Assembly: GCA_036521655.1 (NCBI GenBank)
Contig: DATDHI010000464.1
Coordinates: forward strand, 1 to 16,630
DNA from: GCA-003244245 sp036521655
GTDB lineage: Bacteria; Actinomycetota; Actinomycetes; Mycobacteriales; Pseudonocardiaceae
DNA length: 16,630 nucleotides
Reading direction: 5' to 3'
Shown here piece after piece: positions 1 through 6,387 of this stretch. The position numbers and the translations under genes were made by a program. The notes under the pieces are model-generated. The model did not search any database, had not been told where the DNA came from, and saw nothing but the letters and a program-made list of their open reading frames with translations. The stretch's first letter is position 1; each line of letters begins with the position of its first letter.

Positions 1-78
1 CGGAACCGTTGGATCGCACTTCCCACGGAACCCGCCCGAAGTCGATCTTCCCTTGCCCGCCCACTGTATTCGCAGCGT

Positions 79-94
79 GCGGGACCGGTCCTGC
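79..94. repeat. 16-bp near-perfect palindrome upstream of the guanidine cassette
   Basis: GCGGGACCGGTCCTGC reads as an 8-bp dyad with no spacer; only the third pair is a G-T mismatch. It lies about 20 nt before the candidate -35 of the riboswitch promoter, a position suited to an operator. It could equally belong to an upstream gene outside the window. The first 110 bases hold no ORF I can support. Function unknown. Confidence 0.3.
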
Positions 95-115
95 CCAGTC
101 ACGCAGGTCGCAAAC

Positions 116-145
116 TTTACGCTGTGGTTACAGTGTAGTCATAGT
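116..145 (+). promoter_or_regulatory. Candidate promoter for the guanidine riboswitch operon
   Basis: TTTACG (116-121) and CATAGT (140-145) are separated by 18 nt, and each matches the sigma-70 consensus at four of six positions. A start about 7 nt downstream would put the transcript start near 152, roughly 30 nt before the riboswitch. TAGTCA at 136-141 is an alternative -10. The match is weak, so the position of the riboswitch supports a promoter here more than the boxes do. Confidence 0.35.
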
Positions 146-183
146 GGCGTCGTGTCATGGTTTCTGACTCACTCGTGTGGGTG

Positions 184-288
184 AGGCGCACCTAGGGTTC
201 CGCTCCGGTGACACGGGAGGCCTGGTCCGAGAGGTGCAGGCGGGCATTGCGCGGCCCGCTCCACGGCGGGACAAAAGCCCGGGAGGCC
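184..288 (+). promoter_or_regulatory. Guanidine-I riboswitch (ykkC RNA)
   Basis: All the sequence blocks I know as diagnostic of the ykkC subtype 1 aptamer are present in order: CCTAGGGTTCCG (191-202), CTGGTCCGAGAGG (222-234), and ACGGCGGGACAAAAGCCCGG with GGAGG (263-286). Pairing supports it: GCACCT (188-193) with AGGTGC (232-237); a small hairpin between about 203 and 219; GCGGGC (240-245) with GCCCGC (254-259); and CGGG (267-270) with CCCG (278-281) around the ACAAAAG loop. This class binds guanidinium and normally switches expression on. It lies 54 nt upstream of the chosen start of the ureohydrolase gene, so that gene and the overlapping permease are its targets. Confidence 0.93.
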
Positions 289-294
289 AGCCAC

Positions 295-320
295 GCCCGG
301 CTGCCTAGCGGCGGCCGGGC
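295..320 (+). promoter_or_regulatory. Strong hairpin between aptamer and RBS (expression-platform candidate)
   Basis: GCCCGGCTGCC (295-305) pairs with GGCGGCCGGGC (310-320), an 11-bp stem with one G-T pair and a TAGC tetraloop. It has no T-tract after it, as is common for actinobacterial terminators. The 3' arm CCGGGC (315-320) can also pair with GCCCGG (277-282), which is part of the aptamer, so mutually exclusive folds are possible. Whether the switch acts on transcription termination or on the ribosome site GGAGG at 332-336 cannot be decided by eye. Confidence 0.5.
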
Positions 321-342
321 GCCGTTGACGCGGAGGCCCGAC

Positions 343-1461
343 GTGGACAACCTGCATGATCGCTACGGCCCGGAGGCACGCTACGCCGTCGAGGCAGAGG
401 CGAGGTTGCCGACGACCAAGGGGGACCAGGAGATCGCCCGCGGGCTCGAACTGGGTCTGCCGGGCGCCGACTCGATCGTCGACCGGCGGATCCCCACCTT
501 CTCCCGCGGTGAGCTCCCGCACTTCGCCGGCATCAACACCTTCCTCAAGGCCCCCTACGTCGAGGACGTCCGCCGCTGCGGCGGCTACGACGTGGCGGTA
601 CTCGGAGCCCCGTTCGACGGAGGCACCACCTACCGGTCCGGGACCCGGTTCGGCCCGCAAGGCATTCGCAAGATCTCCGCACTGTACGGGCCCTACAGCT
701 TCGAGCTCGGCGTCGACCTGCGGGAGTCGATCACCATTGCCGATCTCGGCGACGTGTTCACCATCCCCGGCAACATCGAGAAGACCTTCGACCAGATCTC
801 CAAGGCTGTCGGGCACGTCTATGCCTCCGGCGCGTTTCCGGTGGTGCTGGGCGGCGACCACTCCATCGGCTACCCGACCACCCGCGCGGTCGCTGAGCAC
901 CTGAATGGCCGCAACCTCGGCATCATCCACTTCGACCGCCACGTCGACACCCAGGAAACCGATCTCGACGAGCGGATGCACACCACCCCGTGGTTTCACG
1001 CCACGGACATCCCCAACGTGCCCCCGCAGAATCTCGTGCAGATCGGCATCGGCGGTTGGCAGGCACCACGGCCCGGTGTGCAGGTCGGCCGGGAGCGCGG
1101 CACCACGATCATGACCGTCACCGACTGCGTCGAGATGGGCATCGAGGCCGCCGCGCAGCGCGCGCTGGACGTCGCCTGGGCGGGCGCCGACGCCGTCTGG
1201 CTGTCCTTCGACGTCGACTGCCTGGACGCCGCGTTCGTCCCCGGCACGGGATGGCCCGAACCCGGCGGCTTCCTGCCTCGCGAGGTGCTGAAGTTCATCC
1301 AGCTCGTTGCGGAACGCCCGCTGGCGGGCATCGAAGTCGTGGAGTGTTCCCCGCCCTACGACAACGCCGAGATCACGGCACTGATTGCGACCCGGGTCAT
1401 TTGCGACACCCTCGGCTGCCTTGTGCGCGCCGGTCATCTACCGCGAAAGGCGGCCCAATGA
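343..1461 (+). CDS. Ureohydrolase (agmatinase family), probable Ni-dependent guanidine hydrolase
   Basis: This is a 372-residue arginase/agmatinase-fold hydrolase. All six metal ligands are visible: H173 in GGDHS, D198, H200 and D202 in FDRHVDT, and D290 and D292 in SFDVDCLD. The usual DAHxD motif is DRHVD here, and the loop after the metal site reads GTGWPEPGG (W304), with FDGGTTYR at 91-98. With the roughly 70-residue N-terminal extension, these resemble GdmH (Synechocystis Sll1077), which hydrolyses guanidine to urea and ammonia. From memory, a Thr and a Trp at equivalent places were reported as specificity residues there. GTG 343 is preferred: GGAGG at 332-336 lies 6 nt before it, whereas the longer frame from GTG 208 overlaps the riboswitch. 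The gene overlaps the permease by ATGA. No nickel chaperone gene (hypA/hypB-like) is in the window. Agmatinase or guanidinobutyrase remains possible, but riboswitch control argues for guanidine. Confidence 0.85.
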   Translation: MDNLHDRYGPEARYAVEAEARLPTTKGDQEIARGLELGLPGADSIVDRRIPTFSRGELPHFAGINTFLKAPYVEDVRRCGGYDVAVLGAPFDGGTTYRSGTRFGPQGIRKISALYGPYSFELGVDLRESITIADLGDVFTIPGNIEKTFDQISKAVGHVYASGAFPVVLGGDHSIGYPTTRAVAEHLNGRNLGIIHFDRHVDTQETDLDERMHTTPWFHATDIPNVPPQNLVQIGIGGWQAPRPGVQVGRERGTTIMTVTDCVEMGIEAAAQRALDVAWAGADAVWLSFDVDCLDAAFVPGTGWPEPGGFLPREVLKFIQLVAERPLAGIEVVECSPPYDNAEITALIATRVICDTLGCLVRAGHLPRKAAQ

Positions 1462-3011
1462 GTACTCCAGTCCTGACCACCAGCCCGACCGGCGGCCCCG
1501 ACGCCGAGCACCTCCGCAGCATCGGCTACCAGCAGGAGCTACACCGCCGGCTCGGCTGGTTCTCCTCCTTTGCTGCCGGGTTCTCCTTTGTGTCGATCCT
1601 CACCACGGTGTTCCAGCTCTTCGCGCTGGGCTTTTCCTTCGGTGGCCCGGCGTTCTTCTGGACCTGGCCGCTGGTGTTCGCCGGCCAGCTGTGCGTGGCG
1701 CTGGTGTTCGCCGAGCTGGCGGCGAGCTGGCCGCTGGCCGGGTGCATTTACCAGTGGTCTCGCCGGCTGGCCGGTGAGACCGTCGGCTGGTTCGCCGGCT
1801 GGGCGATGATGGTCGGCTACATCGTGAGTGTGGCGGCCATCGGCATCGCGCTGCAGGCAGTGCTCCCCGCGGTGTGGTCCGGATTCCAGATCATCGGTAC
1901 TGATCCGTCTATCACGTCGGCATCCGGAGCGGCGAATGGCATCCTGCTGGGCTCTGTGCTCATCGCGATCGCCACCGTGATCAGCGCAGTTGGGGTGCAT
2001 TTCATGGCGGTGATCAATGGTATCGGCGTGACCTGCGAGCTCGTCGGTGTAGTGCTGTTGCTGGTGCTGCTGTTCGCCCACGCCGAACGGGGTCCTGGAA
2101 TCGTCACGAAGACGCTCGGCGTGTCCGGCAACAGTCCCTATATTTATGCCTTCCTCGCCTCGACACTGATGGCGGCCTATGTGATGTACGGGTTCGACAG
2201 TGCCGCAGAGCTCTCCGAGGAGACGACCGAGCCGCGTCGCGTGGTGCCGTCGGCGATCTTGCGTGCGCTGCTGGTGTCGTTCGTGGGTGGCGGGTTCATG
2301 ATCGTCGCCACGTTGATGGCCGCGCCGTCGCTGACCGACGGGCAGCTTTCCGCCAACGGTATTGCCTACGTCATCACCAGCCAGCTGAACTCCGTGGTCG
2401 GCCGGACCCTGCTCATTGTGGTGGCGATCTCGATCGTGTCCGCCTGCCTGGCGATCCAGAACTCGGCGTCGCGGGTGATGTTCAGCATGGCGCGGGACGG
2501 CCGGCTGCCGGGCGTGCGCTGGCTGGCCAGGGTCCACCCGAGCACCGGAACGCCGATTGTCACCGGGATCGCGGTAGGGGCGCTCGCGATCGGCGTGTTG
2601 CTGATCAATCTCGGCAACCCGGCGGCGTTCGCCGCGGTCACCAGCACGTCGGTGGTGATCGTGTACCTGGCCTACCTGCTGGTGACCGTGCCTGCCTTGC
2701 GTGCGCGGCTGAGTCGGCGACACCCGCCGAAGGCCCAGATTTCACCGAAGACACCGGGCAGCTTCTCGCTGGGCCGGTGGGGGCTGCCGGTGAACCTGCT
2801 CGCGGTCGTCTACGGCGTGGCGATGATGGTGAACATCGCCTGGCCGCGGCAGGCGGTATACGACCCGGCGGGCACCAGTTGGGTGCTGCAGTACCTGGCG
2901 CTGCTGTTCGTGGCCACGTTGGTGGTGGTCGGCTTGGTGGTACACCGGCTGCTGCGTCACCAGCCCGCACCTGCCGCCGTCCCCCCGACTGTGGCCGCCG
3001 CCGAGGCGTGA
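1458..3011 (+). CDS. APC-superfamily permease, candidate guanidine (or amino acid) transporter
   Basis: A 517-residue integral membrane protein with about 12 hydrophobic segments spread between residues 33 and 500. Family marks include the first-helix region around FSFVSILTTVFQ, the YGFDSAAELSEETTEPRR segment, and SRVMFSMARDGRLPG followed by HPSTGTP; these place it in the amino acid/polyamine/organocation family near GABA and choline-type permeases. ATG 1458 overlaps the stop of the hydrolase gene by 4 nt, so the two are translationally coupled and share the riboswitch. The frame is open further upstream (to 990), but only as a shadow of the hydrolase gene. Substrate is inferred from context: importing guanidine for the hydrolase is the simplest reading. 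Export of guanidine, or transport of a guanidino compound, cannot be excluded. Confidence 0.87.
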   Translation: MSTPVLTTSPTGGPDAEHLRSIGYQQELHRRLGWFSSFAAGFSFVSILTTVFQLFALGFSFGGPAFFWTWPLVFAGQLCVALVFAELAASWPLAGCIYQWSRRLAGETVGWFAGWAMMVGYIVSVAAIGIALQAVLPAVWSGFQIIGTDPSITSASGAANGILLGSVLIAIATVISAVGVHFMAVINGIGVTCELVGVVLLLVLLFAHAERGPGIVTKTLGVSGNSPYIYAFLASTLMAAYVMYGFDSAAELSEETTEPRRVVPSAILRALLVSFVGGGFMIVATLMAAPSLTDGQLSANGIAYVITSQLNSVVGRTLLIVVAISIVSACLAIQNSASRVMFSMARDGRLPGVRWLARVHPSTGTPIVTGIAVGALAIGVLLINLGNPAAFAAVTSTSVVIVYLAYLLVTVPALRARLSRRHPPKAQISPKTPGSFSLGRWGLPVNLLAVVYGVAMMVNIAWPRQAVYDPAGTSWVLQYLALLFVATLVVVGLVVHRLLRHQPAPAAVPPTVAAAEA

Positions 3012-3019
3012 CCTCTCGT

Positions 3020-3025
3020 TAGGAT
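3020..3025 (+). promoter_or_regulatory. -10 box TAGGAT, likely leaderless promoter of aroC
   Basis: TAGGAT fits the actinobacterial TAnnnT -10 element and ends 6 nt before the GTG start of aroC, where transcription would normally begin. No good -35 is seen. AGGA inside the same box lies at Shine-Dalgarno spacing (7 nt), so a longer transcript could also be translated. It would separate aroC expression from the guanidine cassette 20 nt upstream. Confidence 0.5.
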
Positions 3026-3031
3026 GGCGCG

Positions 3032-4210
3032 GTGCTGCGCTGGATCACCGCTGGGGAGTCCCACGGCCCGGCCCTGGTTGCCGTGCTGGAGGGCATGGTC
3101 GCCGGGGTCGAGGTCACCTCCAAGGACGTGCAAGCCGAACTGGCCCGCCGCCGGCTGGGGTACGGGCGCGGGGCGCGGATGAAGTTCGAGGCCGACGAGG
3201 TGGACCTGCTGGGTGGGATCCGGCACGGGCGCACCCTGGGCGGTCCGGTGGCGATCCGGATCGGCAACACCGAGTGGCCCAAGTGGGAGACGGTGATGGC
3301 GGCCGACCCGGTGGATCCGGACCTGCTCGCCGCGCAGGCCCGCAACGCGCCGCTGACCCGGCCCCGGCCGGGGCACGCCGACCTGGCCGGGATGACCAAG
3401 TACGGGTTCGATGACGCCCGGCCGGTGCTGGAGCGGGCCAGTGCCCGGGAGACCGCCGCCCGGGTCGCCCTGGGCACGGTGGCCAAGGCGTTCCTGCGCC
3501 AGGCGCTGGGTGTCGAGGTGCTGTCCCATGTGGTGTCGCTGGGCGAGGTGGACGCGCCAGCGGGCGTGCTGCCTGCACCCGGTGACCTGGAGCGGGTCGA
3601 CGCCAGCCCGGTGCGTGCGTTCTCCGAGGAAGCGTCCGCGGCGATGACCGCCGAGGTGGATGCCGCGAAGCGGGACGCTGACACCCTCGGCGGGGTGGTC
3701 GAGGTGGTGGTGCACGGGCTGCCGGTGGGTCTGGGCTCCTTCGTGCACGCCGACCGGAGGCTGGACGCTCGGCTGGCCGGCGCCTTGATGGGGATCCAGG
3801 CTATGAAGGGTGTCGAGGTGGGCGACGGGTTCGCCACCGCGCGTCGGCGGGGTAGCGCGGCGCACGACGAGATGGCGCCCGGGCCCGACGGTGTGGTGCG
3901 CGCCACCAACCGGGCCGGGGGTCTCGAAGGGGGCATGACCAACGGGGAGGTACTGCGGGTCCGGGTTGCGATGAAGCCGATCTCCACCGTCCCCAAAGCA
4001 CTGTCCACTGTGGACATCGCCACCGGCGAGGCGGCTGTTGCGATCAACCAGCGCTCCGACGTGTGTGCGGTGCCCGCGGCGGGCGTGGTCGCCGAGGCGA
4101 TGGTCGCGCTGATACTCGCCGACGCCGCGCTGGAGAAATTCGGTGGTGACGCGCTGTCCGAAACCGTCCGCAACGCCCGCGCGTACGCCGATGCCTCCCG
4201 CCAGCGCTGA
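3032..4210 (+). CDS. aroC: Chorismate synthase
   Basis: A 392-residue chorismate synthase, the last enzyme of the shikimate pathway: it converts 5-enolpyruvylshikimate-3-phosphate to chorismate with reduced FMN in the cytoplasm. Family signatures are intact: GESHG (8-12), RPGHADLAG (112-120), ERASARETAARVA (134-146), NRAGGLEGGMTNG and QRSDVCAVPAAGVV in the C-terminal half. The length is normal for the family. It begins with GTG 20 nt after the permease stop and is followed by aroK, aroB and aroQ, the usual actinobacterial cluster. Nothing unusual in the coding sequence. Confidence 0.97.
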   Translation: MLRWITAGESHGPALVAVLEGMVAGVEVTSKDVQAELARRRLGYGRGARMKFEADEVDLLGGIRHGRTLGGPVAIRIGNTEWPKWETVMAADPVDPDLLAAQARNAPLTRPRPGHADLAGMTKYGFDDARPVLERASARETAARVALGTVAKAFLRQALGVEVLSHVVSLGEVDAPAGVLPAPGDLERVDASPVRAFSEEASAAMTAEVDAAKRDADTLGGVVEVVVHGLPVGLGSFVHADRRLDARLAGALMGIQAMKGVEVGDGFATARRRGSAAHDEMAPGPDGVVRATNRAGGLEGGMTNGEVLRVRVAMKPISTVPKALSTVDIATGEAAVAINQRSDVCAVPAAGVVAEAMVALILADAALEKFGGDALSETVRNARAYADASRQR

Positions 4211-4230
4211 CCACTCACACTCAGTGGGGT

Positions 4231-4250
4231 ATCCAGTACGGTCGATGGAT
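4231..4250 (+). promoter_or_regulatory. -10 box TACGGT with flanking inverted repeat at the aroK start
   Basis: TACGGT (4237-4242) is a TAnnnT -10 element ending 6 nt before ATG 4249, consistent with a leaderless aroK transcript; no Shine-Dalgarno is present at normal spacing. ATCCA (4231-4235) and TGGAT (4246-4250) form a 5-bp dyad around it, which could be an operator or chance. A weak hairpin (CCACT 4211-4215 with AGTGG 4223-4227) lies just upstream after the aroC stop. Confidence 0.4.
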
Positions 4251-4755
4251 GAACGGACCTATCCTGATCCTCGTCGGGCCTCCGGGCTCTGGGAAGAGCA
4301 GCGTCGGCCGACTTGCGGCAGCCAAGCTCGGTGTATCGTTTCGCGACTTCGATGACGACGTGCAGAATGAGTTTGGGCTTCCGGCGGGGGAGCTGGTGGT
4401 AAAGCTGGGAAGGGAGGGATTCAGCGAGGCCGAGCGCAGCCTTATCGGTACCGTTCTCGCCGACCACGCCGGTGTGCTCGCTCTTGGTGGTGGCACGCCA
4501 TTGAACCCGGAAATCCAAGAGCTACTGAAGCCGTTCCATACGGTGTTCCTGGATGTGGAGCTCGATGAGCTGCTGCGCAGGGAGGGACTGGTTCCGCTAC
4601 ACCCGTGGCTGCTTCCGCATCCCCGAGCGCATCTGCGGCAGTTACTCGCAGAACGACGCCCGATCTATGAAGCGGTATCGAGCGCCGTCGTGCCGACGAC
4701 CGGCCGTTCCGTTGAGGACGTAGCGGCAGAGGTGCTACTGAGCCTGGGTCGGTGA
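4249..4755 (+). CDS. aroK: Shikimate kinase, divergent active site
   Basis: A 168-residue P-loop kinase in the position where shikimate kinase (shikimate plus ATP to shikimate-3-phosphate) normally sits. Visible: Walker A GPPGSGKSS (10-18), the acidic cluster DFDDD (33-37), LGGGT (79-83), and ERRPIYE (135-141) matching the conserved R-x-P-Y near the C-terminus. Two expected residues are missing. The shikimate-binding Arg of the FR..E motif (Arg58 in M. tuberculosis) is Ser59 (GFSEAE), and the lid RPLL is HPWLL, placing His118 where the lid Arg (Arg117) is expected. The codons are visibly less GC-biased than in aroC or aroB. ATG 4249 is preferred to ATG 4245, which is out of frame. It may be a functional variant, a horizontally acquired replacement, or a decaying copy with the working kinase elsewhere. 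Confidence 0.8.
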   Translation: MNGPILILVGPPGSGKSSVGRLAAAKLGVSFRDFDDDVQNEFGLPAGELVVKLGREGFSEAERSLIGTVLADHAGVLALGGGTPLNPEIQELLKPFHTVFLDVELDELLRREGLVPLHPWLLPHPRAHLRQLLAERRPIYEAVSSAVVPTTGRSVEDVAAEVLLSLGR

Positions 4756-4818
4756 TTCACAGCTGGGATGGTCGGCTCGTGGGATGCTGACTGGGCAGCG
4801 GGATGCGGGAGGAGTGGG

Positions 4819-5925
4819 ATGAGCGAGAAGGGTGATGCTGAGCCGGTGCGGATCCGGGTGACGACGGTGCAGCCCTATGACGTCGTCGTCGGGCGGGATT
4901 TGCGGGCTGAGTTGCTCGACGCCGTCGGTGGCGGCATCGTGGCGATTCTGCACCAGCCGACCCTGGTTGCGCCCGCCGAGGCACTGCGCACCGAGCTGGA
5001 GCACGCCGGCGCCGCCGCCTACCGCATCGAGGTACCCGACGCCGAGGAGGGCAAGAGCCTGCAGGTAGCGAAGTTCTGCTGGGACGTGCTGGGGAAGATC
5101 GGCCTGGACCGCACCGGCACGCTGGTGGGTCTCGGCGGTGGGGCAGTCACCGACCTCGCCGGGTTCGTCGCCGCTACCTGGTTGCGCGGGGTCCGGGTGG
5201 TGCAGGTGCCCACCACGTTGCTGGCGATGGTGGACGCCGCGGTGGGCGGCAAGACCGGGATCAACACCGACGCCGGCAAGAACCTGGTCGGCGTCATCCA
5301 CGAGCCCGCGGCGGTGCTGGTGGATCTGGCGACCTGTGCGACGCTGCCGCGGGCCGAGCTGGTGGCCGGGATGGCCGAAGTGGTCAAGGCCGGGTTCATC
5401 GCCGATCCGGTGATCCTGGACCTGATCGAGGCTGACCCGGCCGCTGCGCTGGACCCGTCCGGGCCGGTGCTGGAGGAGTTGGTCGCGCGCGCGATCCAAG
5501 TGAAGGCCGACGTGGTGGCTCTCGACCTGCGGGAGTCCTACCTGCGGGAGGTGCTCAACTACGGCCACACCTTGGGCCACGCTGTGGAGCGCCGGGAGGG
5601 TTACCTGTGGCGGCATGGCGACGCGGTGAGCGTCGGCATGGTCTTCGTGGCCGAGCTGGCCCGGCTCGCCGGGCGGCTGGACGATGCGACTGCGGGGCGA
5701 CACCGCAGGGTGCTCAGCTCGCTGGGCCTGCCTACCAGCTACGACGCCGACGCGCTGCCCGAGCTGCTGGAAGGCATGCGCAGCGACAAGAAGAGCCGGT
5801 TGGGGGTGCTGCGTTTCGTGGTGCTCGACGGTCTGGCGAAGCCTGGTCGCCTGGAGGGCCCGGAGCCCGAGCTGCTCACCGCGGCCTACGCCGCGGTGGC
5901 CAGCGGGACGGTTGGCTCGCGGTGA
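4819..5925 (+). CDS. aroB: 3-dehydroquinate synthase
   Basis: A 368-residue NAD- and Zn-dependent enzyme that cyclises DAHP to 3-dehydroquinate, the second step of the shikimate pathway. The NAD-binding region GLGGGAVTDLAGFVAATW (104-121) and VPTTLLAMVDAAVGGKTG (130-147) are canonical. Zn ligands are visible as E187 (AEVVKAG), H250 (NYGHTLGHA) and H266 (RHGDAVSVGM). ATG 4819 is chosen because GGAGG at 4808-4812 lies 6 nt upstream and the product matches family length; the frame is open to 4768 without a ribosome site. It follows aroK by 63 nt and its stop overlaps the aroQ start. Confidence 0.96.
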   Translation: MSEKGDAEPVRIRVTTVQPYDVVVGRDLRAELLDAVGGGIVAILHQPTLVAPAEALRTELEHAGAAAYRIEVPDAEEGKSLQVAKFCWDVLGKIGLDRTGTLVGLGGGAVTDLAGFVAATWLRGVRVVQVPTTLLAMVDAAVGGKTGINTDAGKNLVGVIHEPAAVLVDLATCATLPRAELVAGMAEVVKAGFIADPVILDLIEADPAAALDPSGPVLEELVARAIQVKADVVALDLRESYLREVLNYGHTLGHAVERREGYLWRHGDAVSVGMVFVAELARLAGRLDDATAGRHRRVLSSLGLPTSYDADALPELLEGMRSDKKSRLGVLRFVVLDGLAKPGRLEGPEPELLTAAYAAVASGTVGSR

Positions 5926-6356
5926 GAGTGCTGGTGCTCAACGGGCCGAACCTGGGTCGACTCGGGACTCGGGAGCCCGATGTCTACGGGGCCACCAGCT
6001 ACCCCGAGCTGGTGGCCCTGTGCCAGCGGGCCGGAGCCGAGCTGGGGCTGCAGGTCGACGTGCGGCAGACCGACCACGAGGGCGACCTGCTCAGCTGGCT
6101 GCACGAAGCCGCTGACGCCGGCACCCCGGTGGTGCTCAACGCTGGGGCGTGGACGCATTGCTCGATCGCGATCCGGGATGCCGCCGCGGAGCTGTCGGCG
6201 CCGCTGGTGGAGGTGCACATCAGCAACGTGCACGCACGCGAGCCCTTCCGGCACCATAGCTACATCTCGGCGATCGCCTCGGGGATCATCGTCGGTCTCG
6301 GCATCGAGGGTTACCCGCTGGCGCTGCGCTGGATCGCCGGCCGCACCGCCACCTGA
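5922..6356 (+). CDS. aroQ: 3-dehydroquinate dehydratase, type II
   Basis: A 144-residue type II dehydroquinase that dehydrates 3-dehydroquinate to 3-dehydroshikimate; the family forms dodecamers. Key positions are present: NGPNLGRLGTREPDVYG with N10, R17 and catalytic Y22, N73 in NAGAWTH, H99 in EVHISNVHAREPFRHHS, and R110. GTG 5922 overlaps the aroB stop as GTGA, implying translational coupling, and there is no clear ribosome site of its own. The open frame extends upstream through aroB but only as an overlap. The sequence is very close to the mycobacterial enzyme pattern, so identification is secure; GTG 5928 is a possible alternative start. Confidence 0.95.
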   Translation: MRVLVLNGPNLGRLGTREPDVYGATSYPELVALCQRAGAELGLQVDVRQTDHEGDLLSWLHEAADAGTPVVLNAGAWTHCSIAIRDAAAELSAPLVEVHISNVHAREPFRHHSYISAIASGIIVGLGIEGYPLALRWIAGRTAT

Positions 6357-6374
6357 GGTGCCCGACCATTGCGC

Positions 6375-6380
6375 TACCGT
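6375..6380 (+). promoter_or_regulatory. -10 box TACCGT, likely leaderless promoter of pepQ
   Basis: TACCGT ends 7 nt before ATG 6388, the spacing expected when transcription starts at the A of the start codon. No Shine-Dalgarno is seen in the 31 nt between aroQ and this start. The box sits in the interrupted dyad CTACCGTCGGGTAG (6374-6387). Confidence 0.45.
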
Positions 6381-6387
6381 CGGGTAG

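Noticed and set aside
1..64. Open minus-strand frame from GTG at 64-62 to the window edge
   Set aside because: Only 21 codons are visible, with no ribosome site and no recognisable motif.
169..1437. 422-codon minus-strand frame opposite the ureohydrolase
   Set aside because: High-GC shadow frame; its translation has no family features, while the plus strand has all ureohydrolase motifs.
990..1457. N-terminal extension of the APC permease frame
   Set aside because: It is an Arg-rich out-of-frame reading of the hydrolase gene; ATG 1458 with ATGA coupling gives a normal APC protein.
4211..4227. Hairpin CCACT/AGTGG after aroC as a terminator
   Set aside because: Only 5 bp with a 7-nt loop and no T-run; too weak to call.
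4819..6356. aroB-aroQ fusion suggested by a long aroQ frame opening at 5607
   Set aside because: The extension is in a different frame from aroB and is low-complexity; the GTGA overlap start at 5922 gives the exact family N-terminus.
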